DNA from: Pseudomonas caricapapayae
GTDB taxonomy: Bacteria > Pseudomonadota > Gammaproteobacteria > Pseudomonadales > Pseudomonadaceae
Direction of reading: 5' to 3'
Length of the DNA stretch: 40,649 nt
Assembly: GCF_001400735.1 (NCBI RefSeq)
Contig: NZ_LJPW01000013.1
Coordinates: 1 to 40,649 of the forward strand
In this document: positions 7,106-16,528 of the stretch, piece by piece
Layout of the letters: every line of letters begins with the position of its first letter
Position numbering within the stretch: position 1 is the first letter of the stretch
Made by a program: the position numbers and the translations under genes
The notes under the pieces: model-generated
Databases searched by the model: none
Seen by the model: only the letters and a program-made list of their open reading frames with translations
What the model was told of the DNA's origin: nothing

Positions 7106-8974
7106 ATGCTGAACAAATACCCTCTGTGGAAATACGTACTGATCCTGGCGGTGCTGGTGGTCGGTTTTATTTATTCCGCACCCAATCTCTACCCTGATGA
7201 TTCTGCCATTCAGATCAGCGGTGCAAGCACTGCGCTGCAAGTCAATCAGGCAGATGTCGATCGTGCAGCCAAGGCGCTTGCCGATGCCGGCATCTCGGTC
7301 AAGGCTTCTTCTCTGGCCGAGAATGGCAAGGGCGGTTTGTTGCGTCTGAGCAAGCAGGAAGACCAGTTGCCGGCCAAGGATGTCGTGCGCAAGGCGTTGG
7401 GTGATGACTATGTCGTTGCACTGAACCTGGCGCGTACCACGCCGACCTGGTTGCGTAACCTGGGCGCAAGCCCGATGAAGCTCGGTCTCGACCTGTCCGG
7501 TGGTGTGCACTTCCTGCTGGAAGTCGACATGGACAAGGCGATCGATGCGCGTCTGAAGGTTTACGAAGGCGAAGTCAAATCGCTGTTGCGCAAGGAAAAG
7601 GTGCGTTATCACAGTTTGCCGCAGCTGGGCAATGTGATTCAGCTGGGCTTTTCCGATGATGCAGAGCGCGAGCAGGCTCGTGCGCTGGTGCGCAAGACCT
7701 TCACCGATTTCGAAATCACGCCTGCCGAGCTGAACGGGATTCCCGTACTGCGCATGGCGTTGACTCCGGCCAAACTGGCCGAGATTCGCGAATACTCGAT
7801 CAAGCAGAACCTGACCACTGTACGTAACCGGGTTAACGAGCTGGGTGTTGCCGAACCGCTGGTCCAGCGTCAGGGTGCCAACCGCATCGTGGTCGAGCTG
7901 CCGGGTGTACAGGACACCGCGGAAGCCAAGCGTATTCTGGGCAAGACTGCCAACCTCGAATTCCGTCTGGGCGCAGGCCCGGATGACTCGAAAGGCACCA
8001 CCGAAATGTTCGAGTTCCGCGAAGGCGGGCGTCCGGCAGCGGCGGTGGAGCGTGGTCTGATCATTACCGGCGATCAGGTGACTGACGCCAAGGCCAGTTT
8101 CGACGAGCATGGCCGTCCACAAGTGAACATCAACCTTGATGGCCACGGTGGCGAGCTGATGAGTCGCGCAACCCGCAGTAATGTGGGGCGCAGCATGGCG
8201 GTGATTTTCATCGAGCAGCGTCCGACCACTACCTACACCAGGCAAATGGTCAACGGCGTCGAGAAAGACGTGCCTGTTCAGACCTTCAAGGAAGAAAAGA
8301 AGATCATCAGTCTGGCGACCATCCAGTCGCCACTGGGCAGCCAGTTCCGGATTACCGGTCTGAACGGTCAGGGCGAGTCTTCCGAGCTGGCGCTGCTGTT
8401 GCGTGCCGGTGGTCTGGCGGCACCGATGTACTTCGCTGAAGAGCGCACAATTGGCCCGAGCCTGGGCGCCGACAACATCACCAAGGGTATCGACGCTTCC
8501 CTGTGGGGCATGCTGTTCGTTTCGCTGTTTATCATGGCGATCTACCGTTTCTTCGGTCTGATCGCGACCGTTGCCCTGGCCTTGAACATGGTCATGCTGC
8601 TGGCGCTGATGTCCTTGCTGGGTGCGACACTGACCCTGCCGGGTATTGCCGGTATCGTGTTGACGATGGGTATGGCGGTGGATGCGAACGTACTGATCTT
8701 CTCGCGGATTCGTGAAGAGATCGCCAACGGCATGACGGTTCAGCGTGCTATCAACGAAGGTTTCGATCGTGCCTACACGGCGATCCTCGACGCCAACCTG
8801 ACGACGCTGCTGGTCGGCGGCATTCTCTTTGCGATGGGCACCGGCCCGGTCAAAGGGTTTGCGGTGACCATGTCGCTCGGGATCTTTACCTCGATGTTCA
8901 CGGCCATCATGGTGACCCGCGCTATGGTCAACCTGATCTACGGCGGTCGTGACTTCAAGAAGTTGTGGATTTAA
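7106..8974 (+). CDS. secD: Protein translocase subunit SecD
   Basis: An RND-family subunit that with SecF uses the proton motive force to pull exported proteins into the periplasm. Start ATG 7106 (MLNKYPLWKY) gives 622 residues; a GTG at 7103 lies directly before it. It has an N-terminal membrane segment (about 8-25), the conserved LGLDLSGGVHFLLEVD block (about 127-142), a large periplasmic domain, and then five membrane segments from about residue 450. The essential GMAVDANVLIFSRIREE motif is within them. The secF start follows after 9 bases. Confidence 0.97.
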   Translation: MLNKYPLWKYVLILAVLVVGFIYSAPNLYPDDSAIQISGASTALQVNQADVDRAAKALADAGISVKASSLAENGKGGLLRLSKQEDQLPAKDVVRKALGDDYVVALNLARTTPTWLRNLGASPMKLGLDLSGGVHFLLEVDMDKAIDARLKVYEGEVKSLLRKEKVRYHSLPQLGNVIQLGFSDDAEREQARALVRKTFTDFEITPAELNGIPVLRMALTPAKLAEIREYSIKQNLTTVRNRVNELGVAEPLVQRQGANRIVVELPGVQDTAEAKRILGKTANLEFRLGAGPDDSKGTTEMFEFREGGRPAAAVERGLIITGDQVTDAKASFDEHGRPQVNINLDGHGGELMSRATRSNVGRSMAVIFIEQRPTTTYTRQMVNGVEKDVPVQTFKEEKKIISLATIQSPLGSQFRITGLNGQGESSELALLLRAGGLAAPMYFAEERTIGPSLGADNITKGIDASLWGMLFVSLFIMAIYRFFGLIATVALALNMVMLLALMSLLGATLTLPGIAGIVLTMGMAVDANVLIFSRIREEIANGMTVQRAINEGFDRAYTAILDANLTTLLVGGILFAMGTGPVKGFAVTMSLGIFTSMFTAIMVTRAMVNLIYGGRDFKKLWI

Positions 8975-8983
8975 GGGGCTGCC

Positions 8984-9895
8984 ATGTTACGTACCATCAA
9001 CTTCATGGGCGTTCGCAATGTTGCGTTCGCCATCACGATGCTCCTTACCGCACTGGCGTTGTTCAGCTGGTTCCATAAAGGGCTCAACTTTGGTCTGGAC
9101 TTCACCGGCGGTACGCTCATCGAGCTGACCTACGAGCGTCCGGCCGATCTGGGCAAGGTTCGCCAGGAGCTGGTTTCGGCGGGCTATCACGAAGCCGTTG
9201 TACAGAGCTTCGGTGCCACCACTGACTTGCTGGTGCGCATGCCGGGTGAAGACCCGCAACTGGGTACTCAGGTTGCCGACGCGCTGCGCAAGGCGGGTGC
9301 CGACAACCCGGCCGTGGTCAAGCGCGTCGAGTTTGTCGGCCCGCAGGTCGGTGAAGAGCTGCGCGATCAGGGCGGCCTCGGCATGCTGATGGCGCTGGGC
9401 GGCGTACTGATCTACCTGGCGTTCCGCTTCCAGTGGAAATTTGCGGTCGGGGCGATCATCTCGCTGATCCACGACGTGGTGGTGACGATGGGCATCCTGT
9501 CGTTCTTCCAGATCACCTTCGACCTGACGGTGCTGGCGGCGGTACTGGCGATCATCGGTTACTCGCTGAACGACACTATCGTGGTCTTTGACCGGGTACG
9601 CGAAAACTTCCGCCTGCTGCGCAAGGCTTCGCTGATCGAGAACATCAACATTTCCACCACGCAGACACTCCTGCGCACCATTGCAACCTCGGTTTCGACC
9701 CTGTTGGCGATTGTCGCACTGTGGGCGTTTGGTGGTGACAGCCTGGAAGGCTTCTCCATTGCGTTGTTCATCGGTGTGCTGGCGGGTACTTACTCGTCCA
9801 TCTACATCGCCAACGTGGTGCTGATCTGGCTGAATCTGACCACCGAGGATCTGATCCCGCCAGTGGTCGTTGAGAAGGCTGACGATCTTCCGTAG
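8984..9895 (+). CDS. secF: Protein translocase subunit SecF
   Basis: Partner of SecD. The product has 303 residues, with a first membrane segment at about 15-32 and the periplasmic block GLDFTGGTLIEL (about 36-47). Further membrane segments carry the family motif GYSLNDTIVVFDRVREN (about 193-209). The ribosome site AGGGG lies in the 9-base gap after secD. The gene ends just before a strong terminator. Confidence 0.98.
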   Translation: MLRTINFMGVRNVAFAITMLLTALALFSWFHKGLNFGLDFTGGTLIELTYERPADLGKVRQELVSAGYHEAVVQSFGATTDLLVRMPGEDPQLGTQVADALRKAGADNPAVVKRVEFVGPQVGEELRDQGGLGMLMALGGVLIYLAFRFQWKFAVGAIISLIHDVVVTMGILSFFQITFDLTVLAAVLAIIGYSLNDTIVVFDRVRENFRLLRKASLIENINISTTQTLLRTIATSVSTLLAIVALWAFGGDSLEGFSIALFIGVLAGTYSSIYIANVVLIWLNLTTEDLIPPVVVEKADDLP

Positions 9896-9908
9896 ATCCG
9901 ACCGTCAT

Positions 9909-9944
9909 AAAAAAGGCGCGAGTGCTGAACTCGCGCCTTTTTTT
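9909..9944 (+). terminator. Terminator after yajC-secD-secF
   Basis: A6-GGCGCGAGT, loop GCTGA, ACTCGCGCC and a T7 run. A textbook intrinsic terminator 14 bases after the secF stop. The A-tract makes it potentially bidirectional. Confidence 0.92.
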
Positions 9945-10003
9945 ATGCTCCAAGGCTAGGCATTGCGCAGCCATGCTGCGTTTCGATTGGTCAGGAGGTT
10001 CAA

Positions 10004-10543
10004 GTGAACAAGTCTATGCTTGTTGGTGCTGTGTTAGGTGCTGCTGTCGTGACTGCTGGCGGCGCCGTTGCCACCTATAGCTTGGTCAAGGGTGGTCCTG
10101 AGTATGCGGATGTATTGGCGGTAGAGCCGATCAATCAGCAGATCAAAACCCCCCGTGAAGTTTGCAAGGACGTAACCGTTACCCGTCAGGCGCCGGTCAA
10201 GGACCAGCACCAGATCGTCGGTAGCGTTATCGGCGCGGTAGCCGGTGGCTTGCTCGGCAACCAGATCGGTGGTGGTAACGGCAAGAAAATCGCAACAGTT
10301 GCCGGTGCGGTAGGCGGTGGTTATGCGGGCAACAAGGTTCAGGAAGGCATGCAAGAGCGTGATACCTACACCACTACGCAAAACCGCTGCACAACGGTCA
10401 ACGATGTGAGCGACAAGGTTGTGGGTTACAACGTCAAATACAAGTTGAACGAGAAAGTAGGTCAGGTTCGGATGGAGCGTGATCCGGGCAGCCAGATTCC
10501 AGTCGACAAGAATGGTCAGCTGATATTGGGTCAGGCGCAATAA
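10004..10543 (+). CDS. Glycine-zipper 2TM-domain envelope protein
   Basis: A 179-residue product from GTG 10004, with AGGAGG five bases before it deciding the start. The N-terminus (about 5-26) is a hydrophobic Gly/Ala/Val segment without a lipobox Cys, so it is a signal peptide or anchor. A glycine-zipper segment (about 71-116: VGSVIGAVAGGLLGNQIGGG, then GAVGGGYAGNKVQE) is like those of the Rickettsia 17-kDa/SlyB class. The C-terminal part holds a Cys (NRCTTVNDV) and a YNVKYKLNEK block. Its likely place is the periplasm or outer membrane. Proteins of this class are linked to envelope integrity, but no exact function is known. It is monocistronic between two terminators. Confidence 0.9.
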   Translation: MNKSMLVGAVLGAAVVTAGGAVATYSLVKGGPEYADVLAVEPINQQIKTPREVCKDVTVTRQAPVKDQHQIVGSVIGAVAGGLLGNQIGGGNGKKIATVAGAVGGGYAGNKVQEGMQERDTYTTTQNRCTTVNDVSDKVVGYNVKYKLNEKVGQVRMERDPGSQIPVDKNGQLILGQAQ

Positions 10544-10560
10544 CGCCAGCCGCTGAGCTT

Positions 10561-10609
10561 CTGCAAGACATAAAAAAACCGGCTTTCGCCGGTTTTTTTA
10601 TGTCTGCAG
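10561..10609. terminator. Bidirectional terminator between convergent genes
   Basis: An extended, nearly perfect palindrome. The core is A7-CCGGC, TTTC, GCCGG-T7 (10572-10599), with outer matching arms CTGCA...GACAT and ATGTC..TGCAG. It serves the plus-strand glycine-zipper gene and the minus-strand suhB. The suhB stop codon begins 2 bases beyond it. Confidence 0.92.
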
Positions 10610-10610
10610 C

Positions 10611-11426
10611 TTAACGCTTGAGCGAAGCCGGCAGGTGCGGTGCAATTGCAGTCAGCACAGCCTTGAAGCATTTGGTGTTACCGGCAACGACATGGCCTTT
10701 TTCCAGGAAGTCATGACCACCAGTGAAATCGCTGACCAGGCCGCCTGCTTCCTGAATCAGCAGGGCGCCTGCCGCCATGTCCCATTCCGACAGGCCCGAC
10801 TCCCAGAATGCATCGAAACGGCCTGCAGCTACATAGGCCAGGTCAAGGCTTGCAGCGCCTGCGCGGCGGATGCCGGCGGTCTGGCCGACCAGGCTGCGGA
10901 ACATGCCCAGGTAGTTTTCGATGTTGTCCATCTGGTTGTCACGGAATGGGAAGCCGGTGCCGAGCAGTGCGCCTTCGAGGCTCTTGCGCTGGCTGACGCG
11001 TAGGCGACGGCCGTTCAGGGCTGCGCCGCGACCACGGCTGGCGGTGAATTCTTCCTGACGGACCGGGTCGAGAACGACGGCGTGCTCAAGGCGACCGCGG
11101 TATTTGCAGGCGATGCTGACAGCAAAGTGCGGGATGCCGCGAACGAAGTTGGTAGTGCCGTCCAGCGGGTCGATGATCCACAGGTAGTCGGTGCCTTCGC
11201 CGCTGCCTTCGTGCAGGCCGCTTTCTTCGCCAAGGATGCCGTGGGTCGGGTAGGCCTTGCGCAGCGCAGTGATGATGCTCTGCTCGGCGGCGCGGTCGAT
11301 CTCTGTGACGTAGTCTTTGGCTTCTTTTTCGTCAACCTTGATGGTATCCAAGCGCTCGATGGAGCGGAAAATCAATTCGCTGGCGCTGCGGGCGGCGCGC
11401 AGCGCGATATTCAGCATGGGCTGCAT
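10611..11426 (-). CDS. suhB: Inositol-1-monophosphatase SuhB
   Basis: A Mg-dependent inositol monophosphatase family protein. In enterobacteria SuhB also joins the rRNA transcription antitermination complex, and in Pseudomonas it affects virulence gene control. The product has 271 residues from ATG 11426, which is preceded by AGGTG; a TTG two codons upstream is less likely. Metal and substrate motifs are GEESG (about 66-70), WIIDPLDGTTNF (about 83-94) and EWDMAAGALLIQEAGG near residue 217. It is divergent from trmJ across a 215-base gap. Confidence 0.96.
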   Translation of the reverse strand: MQPMLNIALRAARSASELIFRSIERLDTIKVDEKEAKDYVTEIDRAAEQSIITALRKAYPTHGILGEESGLHEGSGEGTDYLWIIDPLDGTTNFVRGIPHFAVSIACKYRGRLEHAVVLDPVRQEEFTASRGRGAALNGRRLRVSQRKSLEGALLGTGFPFRDNQMDNIENYLGMFRSLVGQTAGIRRAGAASLDLAYVAAGRFDAFWESGLSEWDMAAGALLIQEAGGLVSDFTGGHDFLEKGHVVAGNTKCFKAVLTAIAPHLPASLKR

Positions 11427-11641
11427 GGACAATTCACCTAAGGTTGTTAAAGAGAGCCGGGCATTCTATGGGCTGATTCGAATTATTTCCAGCCTTGCGT
11501 TGTTACGGTTGTCGGGTTCGTGTGGGTTTTTTCCAGGTGAGGGCGGTCAGTACCGATCTTCCGGCCCGCACAGCTTCATGGCGCAAGTCGAACCGTTTCT
11601 GTAAGATTTGCCCCCCTAATTCGTGTCAGTGAGCGTTCGCT

Positions 11642-12415
11642 TTGTTGCAGAACATTCGTGTTGTCCTGGTCGGCACTACCCACCCCGGAAATATCGGCGG
11701 GGCCGCTCGCGCCATGAAAAACATGGGCCTGTCGCGTCTGGTGCTGGTCGATCCAAGGATTTTTCCTTCGCCCGACGCCGATGCGCGCGCCTCGGGTGCC
11801 ACCGACATTCTGGAGCGCGCACAGGTTGTCGCGACCCTTGAAGAGGCGCTGGTCGGCTGCCGTCTGGTGCTGGGTACCAGTGCGCGGGACCGAAGCCTGC
11901 CGTGGCCCTTGCTTGATCCGCGTGCTTCGGGTGAAAAGGTCGTCGAGCAGGCCGGTGAGGGTGCCGAAGTGGCGCTTGTGTTCGGGCGCGAGCATGCGGG
12001 CCTTACCAATGAAGAGCTGCAGCGCTGTCACTTTCATGTGCATATTCCGTCTGATCCGGCGTTCAGCTCCCTCAATCTGGCGGCTGCCGTACAGGTGCTC
12101 ACTTATGAGGTGCGCATGGCCTGGCTGGCGGTTTCTGCGCAGTCGGAACAGCGCGAAGTGCCGCGAGCCGTCTCGGCGCACAACGCAGAGCTGGCGACGA
12201 TGGATGAGATGGAAGGTTTCTACGTGCATCTTGAAGCCACGCTTGTGGCCATTGGCTTCCTTGATCCGGAAAAGCCACGCCATCTGATGGCGCGATTGCG
12301 CAGGCTTTACGGGCGCAGCGAAGTCGAGCGATCCGAGTTGAGCATCCTGCGTGGCGTGCTAACCGAAACCCAGAAAGCCGCACGCGGTGAACCCTACAAG
12401 CGGAAGGATCAGTAA
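11642..12415 (+). CDS. trmJ: tRNA (cytidine/uridine-2'-O-)-methyltransferase TrmJ
   Basis: A SPOUT-class methyltransferase that modifies position 32 of the tRNA anticodon loop. The product has 257 residues. The SPOUT landmarks are [16 protein letters not shown] (14-29), [13 protein letters not shown] (about 112-124) and the knot region [14 protein letters not shown] (about 143-156). The start is TTG, at 11642 or the next codon 11645; no ATG fits before the conserved QNIRVVLVG. The stop overlaps the cysE ATG by one base (TAATG). Confidence 0.95.
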   Translation: MLQNIRVVLVGTTHPGNIGGAARAMKNMGLSRLVLVDPRIFPSPDADARASGATDILERAQVVATLEEALVGCRLVLGTSARDRSLPWPLLDPRASGEKVVEQAGEGAEVALVFGREHAGLTNEELQRCHFHVHIPSDPAFSSLNLAAAVQVLTYEVRMAWLAVSAQSEQREVPRAVSAHNAELATMDEMEGFYVHLEATLVAIGFLDPEKPRHLMARLRRLYGRSEVERSELSILRGVLTETQKAARGEPYKRKDQ

Positions 12416-13191
12416 TGTTCGAGCGTCTGCGAGAAGACATTCAAAGCGTGTTCCATCGCGATCCTGCTGCACGCAATGCCTTTGAGGTCCTGACCTGCTA
12501 TCCGGGCATGCATGCCATCTGGCTGCACCGCTTCGGGCATATCCTGTGGCGTAACGGCTGGAAGTGGCCTGCGCGGGTGGTGTCGAACTTCGGTCGCTGG
12601 ATGACCGGTATCGAAATCCATCCGGGCGCGCGCATCGGCCGCCGTTTTTTCATTGACCATGGCATGGGCATTGTTATCGGCGAAACCGCCGAGATCGGCA
12701 ATGACGTAACGCTTTATCAGGGCGTGACCCTGGGCGGCACCAGCTGGAATGCCGGCAAGCGTCACCCGACGCTGGAGGACGGTGTGGTTGTGGGTGCGGG
12801 TGCGAAAGTGCTTGGGCCGTTCACCGTGGGGGCGGGTGCCAAGATCGGCTCCAACGCCGTGGTGACCAAAGCGGTGCCAGCGGGCGCGACAGCCGTCGGT
12901 ATTCCGGGGCGCATAATCGTCAAGTCGGACGACGAAGCAGAAGCCAAGCGCAAGGCTATGGCTGAAAAGCTTGGCTTCGATGCGTACGGCGTGAGCGCCG
13001 ATATGCCGGACCCGGTCGCTCGCGCCATTGGGCAATTGCTTGACCATCTGCAGGCGGTCGACGGTCGTCTGGAAGGCATGTGCGACGCGCTCGGCAGGCT
13101 CGGCAGCGATTACAGTGCCAAAGAATTGCCCGAGCTGCGCGACGAGGTTTTCGATTGCGTCAAGGATCGTCACGAAGACAAGGTCGGCTAG
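12415..13191 (+). CDS. cysE: Serine O-acetyltransferase CysE
   Basis: Acetyl-CoA:serine acetyltransferase, the committed step of cysteine synthesis. The product has 258 residues. The N-terminal helical region ([18 protein letters not shown]) is followed by the left-handed beta-helix of hexapeptide repeats from about residue 62 ([34 protein letters not shown]). The C-terminal tail is longer than the catalytic core needs. Cysteine made here feeds IscS in the next operon. It is translationally coupled to trmJ by a 1-base overlap. Confidence 0.96.
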   Translation: MFERLREDIQSVFHRDPAARNAFEVLTCYPGMHAIWLHRFGHILWRNGWKWPARVVSNFGRWMTGIEIHPGARIGRRFFIDHGMGIVIGETAEIGNDVTLYQGVTLGGTSWNAGKRHPTLEDGVVVGAGAKVLGPFTVGAGAKIGSNAVVTKAVPAGATAVGIPGRIIVKSDDEAEAKRKAMAEKLGFDAYGVSADMPDPVARAIGQLLDHLQAVDGRLEGMCDALGRLGSDYSAKELPELRDEVFDCVKDRHEDKVG

Positions 13192-13284
13192 GCCGCATGG
13201 AGGTCTGGCGCGTGCCATTGCGCCGCACTTTTGCTATGATGCAGCCCGCACTTTTCGCTAATCCCGACTGTTTTACTTGGTCTA

Positions 13285-13317
13285 ATAGTTGACTCATTTA
13301 CTCGGGAATAGCATACT
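13285..13317 (+). promoter_or_regulatory. iscR promoter with overlapping IscR type 1 operator
   Basis: -35 TTGACT (13289-13294), 17 bases, -10 CATACT (13312-13317). The segment ATAGTTGACTCATTTACTCG and on to GGAATA (13285-13310) resembles the type 1 site recognised by [2Fe-2S]-IscR (ATA..YGACT...AGTC...TAT pattern). The operator covers the -35 element, so holo-IscR would block RNA polymerase and repress its own operon when clusters are plentiful. Confidence 0.75.
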
Positions 13318-13349
13318 CGCTCTCATTCCGAACCTCTGCGGTATACGCC

Positions 13350-13841
13350 ATGCGACTGACTACTAAAGGCCGATACGCTGTAACTGCCATGCTTGACCTG
13401 GCGTTGCACGCGCAGAACGGGCCAGTGTCTCTGGCCGACATCTCCGAGCGGCAGGGGATTTCCCTGTCCTACCTCGAGCAGCTGTTCGCCAAACTGCGTC
13501 GCGGCAATCTGGTTTCCAGTGTTCGCGGCCCGGGCGGCGGCTACCAGCTGTCGCGGGACATGAAAGGCATTCAGGTTGCTCAGGTTGTCGACGCGGTCAA
13601 TGAATCGGTCGACGCCACGCGGTGCCAGGGTCTGGGCGATTGCCACGCTGGCGATACATGCCTGACCCACCACTTGTGGTGCGACCTTAGCCAGCAGATT
13701 CACGAATTTCTAAGCGGTATCAGCTTGGCGGATCTTGTCACTCGCCGTGAGGTACAAGAAGTCGCTCAGCGCCAGGATATGCGTCGTGGTCATCACCACG
13801 TTTCGCAACTGGGTAAGATCGAAACGTCCGCCGTCGAATGA
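13350..13841 (+). CDS. iscR: Iron-sulfur cluster assembly regulator IscR
   Basis: An Rrf2-family repressor whose DNA binding depends on a [2Fe-2S] cluster. The product has 163 residues. The N-terminal winged helix begins [18 protein letters not shown], with recognition region [14 protein letters not shown] (about 37-50). The cluster ligands Cys92, Cys98, Cys104 and His107 are all present. First gene of the isc operon; it probably represses it through the site at 13285-13310. Confidence 0.98.
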   Translation: MRLTTKGRYAVTAMLDLALHAQNGPVSLADISERQGISLSYLEQLFAKLRRGNLVSSVRGPGGGYQLSRDMKGIQVAQVVDAVNESVDATRCQGLGDCHAGDTCLTHHLWCDLSQQIHEFLSGISLADLVTRREVQEVAQRQDMRRGHHHVSQLGKIETSAVE

Positions 13842-13885
13842 ACGCAGATGAATGAGCGGTGCGCCTGCCTGATAGGAGAGCTTCA

Positions 13886-15100
13886 ATGAAATTGCCGATT
13901 TACCTCGATTACTCCGCGACGACCCCGGTCGATCCGCGTGTCGCGCAGAAAATGATCGAATGCCTGACAGTCGAAGGAAACTTCGGCAACCCTGCATCGC
14001 GCTCCCACGTCTTTGGCTGGAAAGCCGAAGAAGCGGTCGAGAACGCTCGCCGTCAGGTCGCAGACCTGGTCAACGCCGATCCGCGCGAAATCGTCTGGAC
14101 GTCGGGGGCTACCGAGTCCGACAACCTGGCCATCAAGGGTGTTGCGCATTTCTATGCCAGCAAGGGCAAGCACCTGATCACGTCCAAGGTTGAGCACAAG
14201 GCTGTCCTCGACACCACGCGCCAACTGGAGCGGGAAGGTTTCGAAGTCACGTACATCGAGCCAGGTGAAGACGGTCTGATCACGCCTTCCATGATTGAAG
14301 CTGCATTGCGCGACGACACCATTCTGGTTTCGATCATGCATGTGAACAACGAAATCGGCACCATCAACGACATCGCCGCGATCGGTGAGCTGACTCGCTC
14401 GCGTGGCGTGCTGTTCCACGTCGATGGCGCGCAGTCGACCGGCAAGGTTGAAATCGATCTGGCCAGCCTCAAGGTTGATCTGATGTCGTTCTCGGCGCAC
14501 AAGACCTATGGCCCCAAAGGCATCGGCGCGCTGTATGTCAGCCGTAAGCCGCGTGTCCGCCTCGAAGCAGCCATGCACGGCGGCGGTCACGAGCGCGGCA
14601 TGCGTTCCGGTACGCTGGCGACGCACCAGATCGTCGGTATGGGTGAAGCATTCCGTATCGCCAAGGAAGAAATGGCCGCTGAAAACGTGCGCATCAAGGC
14701 GCTCAGTGATCGTTTCTTCAAGCAGGTCGAAAATCTGGAAGAGCTGTACGTGAACGGCAGCCTGACTGCCCGCGTACCGCACAACCTGAATCTGAGCTTC
14801 AACTATGTCGAAGGCGAGTCGCTGATCATGGCGCTCAAGGATCTGGCGGTATCGTCGGGTTCGGCCTGTACATCGGCCTCGCTTGAGCCGTCGTATGTAT
14901 TGCGTGCCCTGGGCCGTAACGACGAACTGGCGCACAGCTCGATTCGTTTTACCTTCGGTCGTTTCAGCACTGAAGAAGAGATCGATTACGCCGCGCAGAA
15001 GGTCTGCGAGGCTGTTACCAGGCTGCGTGCTCTTTCGCCGCTGTGGGACATGTTCAAAGACGGCGTCGATATCTCCAAGATCGAGTGGGCGGCGCACTAA
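13886..15100 (+). CDS. iscS: Cysteine desulfurase IscS
   Basis: A PLP enzyme that takes sulfur from cysteine and hands the persulfide to IscU and to tRNA thiolation enzymes. Start ATG 13886 ([14 protein letters not shown]) follows AGGAGAG and gives 404 residues, the usual length; the upstream in-frame extension to 13859 is not conserved. PLP-binding Lys206 is in [12 protein letters not shown], and the mobile-loop catalytic Cys (about 328) is in [12 protein letters not shown]. Confidence 0.98.
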   Translation: MKLPIYLDYSATTPVDPRVAQKMIECLTVEGNFGNPASRSHVFGWKAEEAVENARRQVADLVNADPREIVWTSGATESDNLAIKGVAHFYASKGKHLITSKVEHKAVLDTTRQLEREGFEVTYIEPGEDGLITPSMIEAALRDDTILVSIMHVNNEIGTINDIAAIGELTRSRGVLFHVDGAQSTGKVEIDLASLKVDLMSFSAHKTYGPKGIGALYVSRKPRVRLEAAMHGGGHERGMRSGTLATHQIVGMGEAFRIAKEEMAAENVRIKALSDRFFKQVENLEELYVNGSLTARVPHNLNLSFNYVEGESLIMALKDLAVSSGSACTSASLEPSYVLRALGRNDELAHSSIRFTFGRFSTEEEIDYAAQKVCEAVTRLRALSPLWDMFKDGVDISKIEWAAH

Positions 15101-15182
15101 TTTAAAGCCGCCTCCAATACAGGTCATGTGCAATTGCGGCGTGACCTGCAGAGCGGCTCCCTGATGTGAGAGGAACAGAATC

Positions 15183-15569
15183 ATGGCTTACAGCGAAAAG
15201 GTCATCGACCACTACGAAAACCCACGTAACGTCGGCAAGATGAACGCGGAAGATCCTGATGTCGGCACCGGTATGGTCGGCGCTCCGGCATGCGGCGACG
15301 TGATGCGCCTGCAGATCAAGGTCAACGAACAAGGCGTTATCGAAGATGCCAAGTTCAAGACCTACGGCTGCGGTTCGGCAATTGCCTCCAGTTCGCTGGC
15401 GACCGAGTGGATGAAGGGCAAGACTCTGGATGAAGCAGAGACCATCAAGAACACTCAGCTGGCTGAAGAGCTGGCGCTGCCGCCGGTGAAGATTCACTGC
15501 TCGGTACTCGCCGAAGACGCCATCAAGGCAGCCGTTCGCGATTACAAGCTGAAGAAAGGTCTGCTGTAA
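15183..15569 (+). CDS. iscU: Iron-sulfur cluster scaffold IscU
   Basis: The scaffold on which clusters are built before HscA/HscB-driven transfer. The product has 128 residues. The three cluster Cys are Cys37 (PACGD), Cys63 (YGCGSA) and Cys106 (HCSVLAED), and the HscA recognition motif LPPVK is at 99-103. It follows iscS after 82 bases; AGAGGAAC is upstream. Confidence 0.98.
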   Translation: MAYSEKVIDHYENPRNVGKMNAEDPDVGTGMVGAPACGDVMRLQIKVNEQGVIEDAKFKTYGCGSAIASSSLATEWMKGKTLDEAETIKNTQLAEELALPPVKIHCSVLAEDAIKAAVRDYKLKKGLL

Positions 15570-15628
15570 GCAGGCTTTGCAGCGCAGCGCGCAACAGCGT
15601 TAACGTGCAATACAGTTGAGGAGTTCCG

Positions 15629-15952
15629 ATGGCTATCAGCATGACAGAAGCTGCCGCTAACCACGTACGACGTTCCCTTGAGGGGCGCGGCAAGGGTGAT
15701 GGCGTTCGTCTGGGTGTCCGCACCACAGGCTGTTCAGGTCTGGCCTACGTACTGGAGTTCGTCGATGAGGCGGCCAGCGAAGACACCGTGTTTGAAATGC
15801 ACGGCGTCAAGGTGATCATTGACCCGAAAAGCCTGGTCTATCTGGATGGCACCGAGCTCGACTTCGTGCGTGAAGGGTTGAATGAAGGCTTCAAATTCAA
15901 CAACCCCAACTCGCGCGGTGAGTGCGGCTGTGGCGAAAGCTTCAACGTCTGA
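15629..15952 (+). CDS. iscA: Iron-sulfur assembly A-type carrier IscA
   Basis: An A-type carrier that delivers clusters to apo-proteins. The product has 107 residues with the three conserved Cys: Cys35 (TTGCSG), Cys99 and Cys101 (GECGCG). GAGGAG precedes the start. hscB begins 10 bases downstream. Confidence 0.98.
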   Translation: MAISMTEAAANHVRRSLEGRGKGDGVRLGVRTTGCSGLAYVLEFVDEAASEDTVFEMHGVKVIIDPKSLVYLDGTELDFVREGLNEGFKFNNPNSRGECGCGESFNV

Positions 15953-15962
15953 GGCTTTTATT

Positions 15963-16484
15963 GTGGGTACTCCCTGTCATTTCGCCCTGTTCGATCTCAA
16001 GCCCGAGTTTCAGCTCGATCTTGATCAGTTGGCAACGCGCTACCGCGAGCTGGCGCGCAACGTACATCCCGATCGTTTTGCTGACGCCTCCGAGCGTGAG
16101 CAGCGTCTGGCGCTCGAGCGTTCAGCCAGTCTCAACGAGGCCTATCAGACCCTGAAAAGCCCGCCGAAAAGGGCGCGCTATCTTCTGGCGATGAAGGGTA
16201 ACGAGGTGCCGCTCGAGGTCACTGTGCATGATCCTGAATTTCTTCTGCAGCAGATGCAATTGCGCGAAGACCTCGAGGATCTGCAGGATGAGGCCGATCT
16301 TGCCGGCGTGGCGACCTTCAAGCGCCAGCTCAAGGTCGCTCAGGACGAGTTGAACCAGAGCTTCGCCGCCTGTTGGAACGATGCTGCACAACGCGAGCAC
16401 GCTGAAAAGCTGATGCGGCGTATGCAGTTCCTCGACAAGCTCTCTCACGAAGTGCGCCAGCTAGAAGAGCGCCTCGACGATTAA
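15963..16484 (+). CDS. hscB: Co-chaperone HscB (J-domain)
   Basis: A J-type co-chaperone that brings IscU to HscA. The start is GTG 15963 ([12 protein letters not shown]), giving 173 residues. The frame is open further upstream into iscA but that part is out of family. J-domain features are [13 protein letters not shown] with the HPD triad (about 36-38). The C-terminal helices ([14 protein letters not shown] and on) form the IscU-binding face. Confidence 0.96.
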   Translation: MGTPCHFALFDLKPEFQLDLDQLATRYRELARNVHPDRFADASEREQRLALERSASLNEAYQTLKSPPKRARYLLAMKGNEVPLEVTVHDPEFLLQQMQLREDLEDLQDEADLAGVATFKRQLKVAQDELNQSFAACWNDAAQREHAEKLMRRMQFLDKLSHEVRQLEERLDD

Positions 16485-16528
16485 CCCCGCGCGGCTTTGG
16501 TCGCGCGCCAGTGATTATTCTGAACAGC

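Noticed and set aside
6815..8245. 476-codon minus-strand ORF opposite yajC-secD
   Set aside because: Antisense to SecD, which has its family motifs; no ribosome site or known domain.
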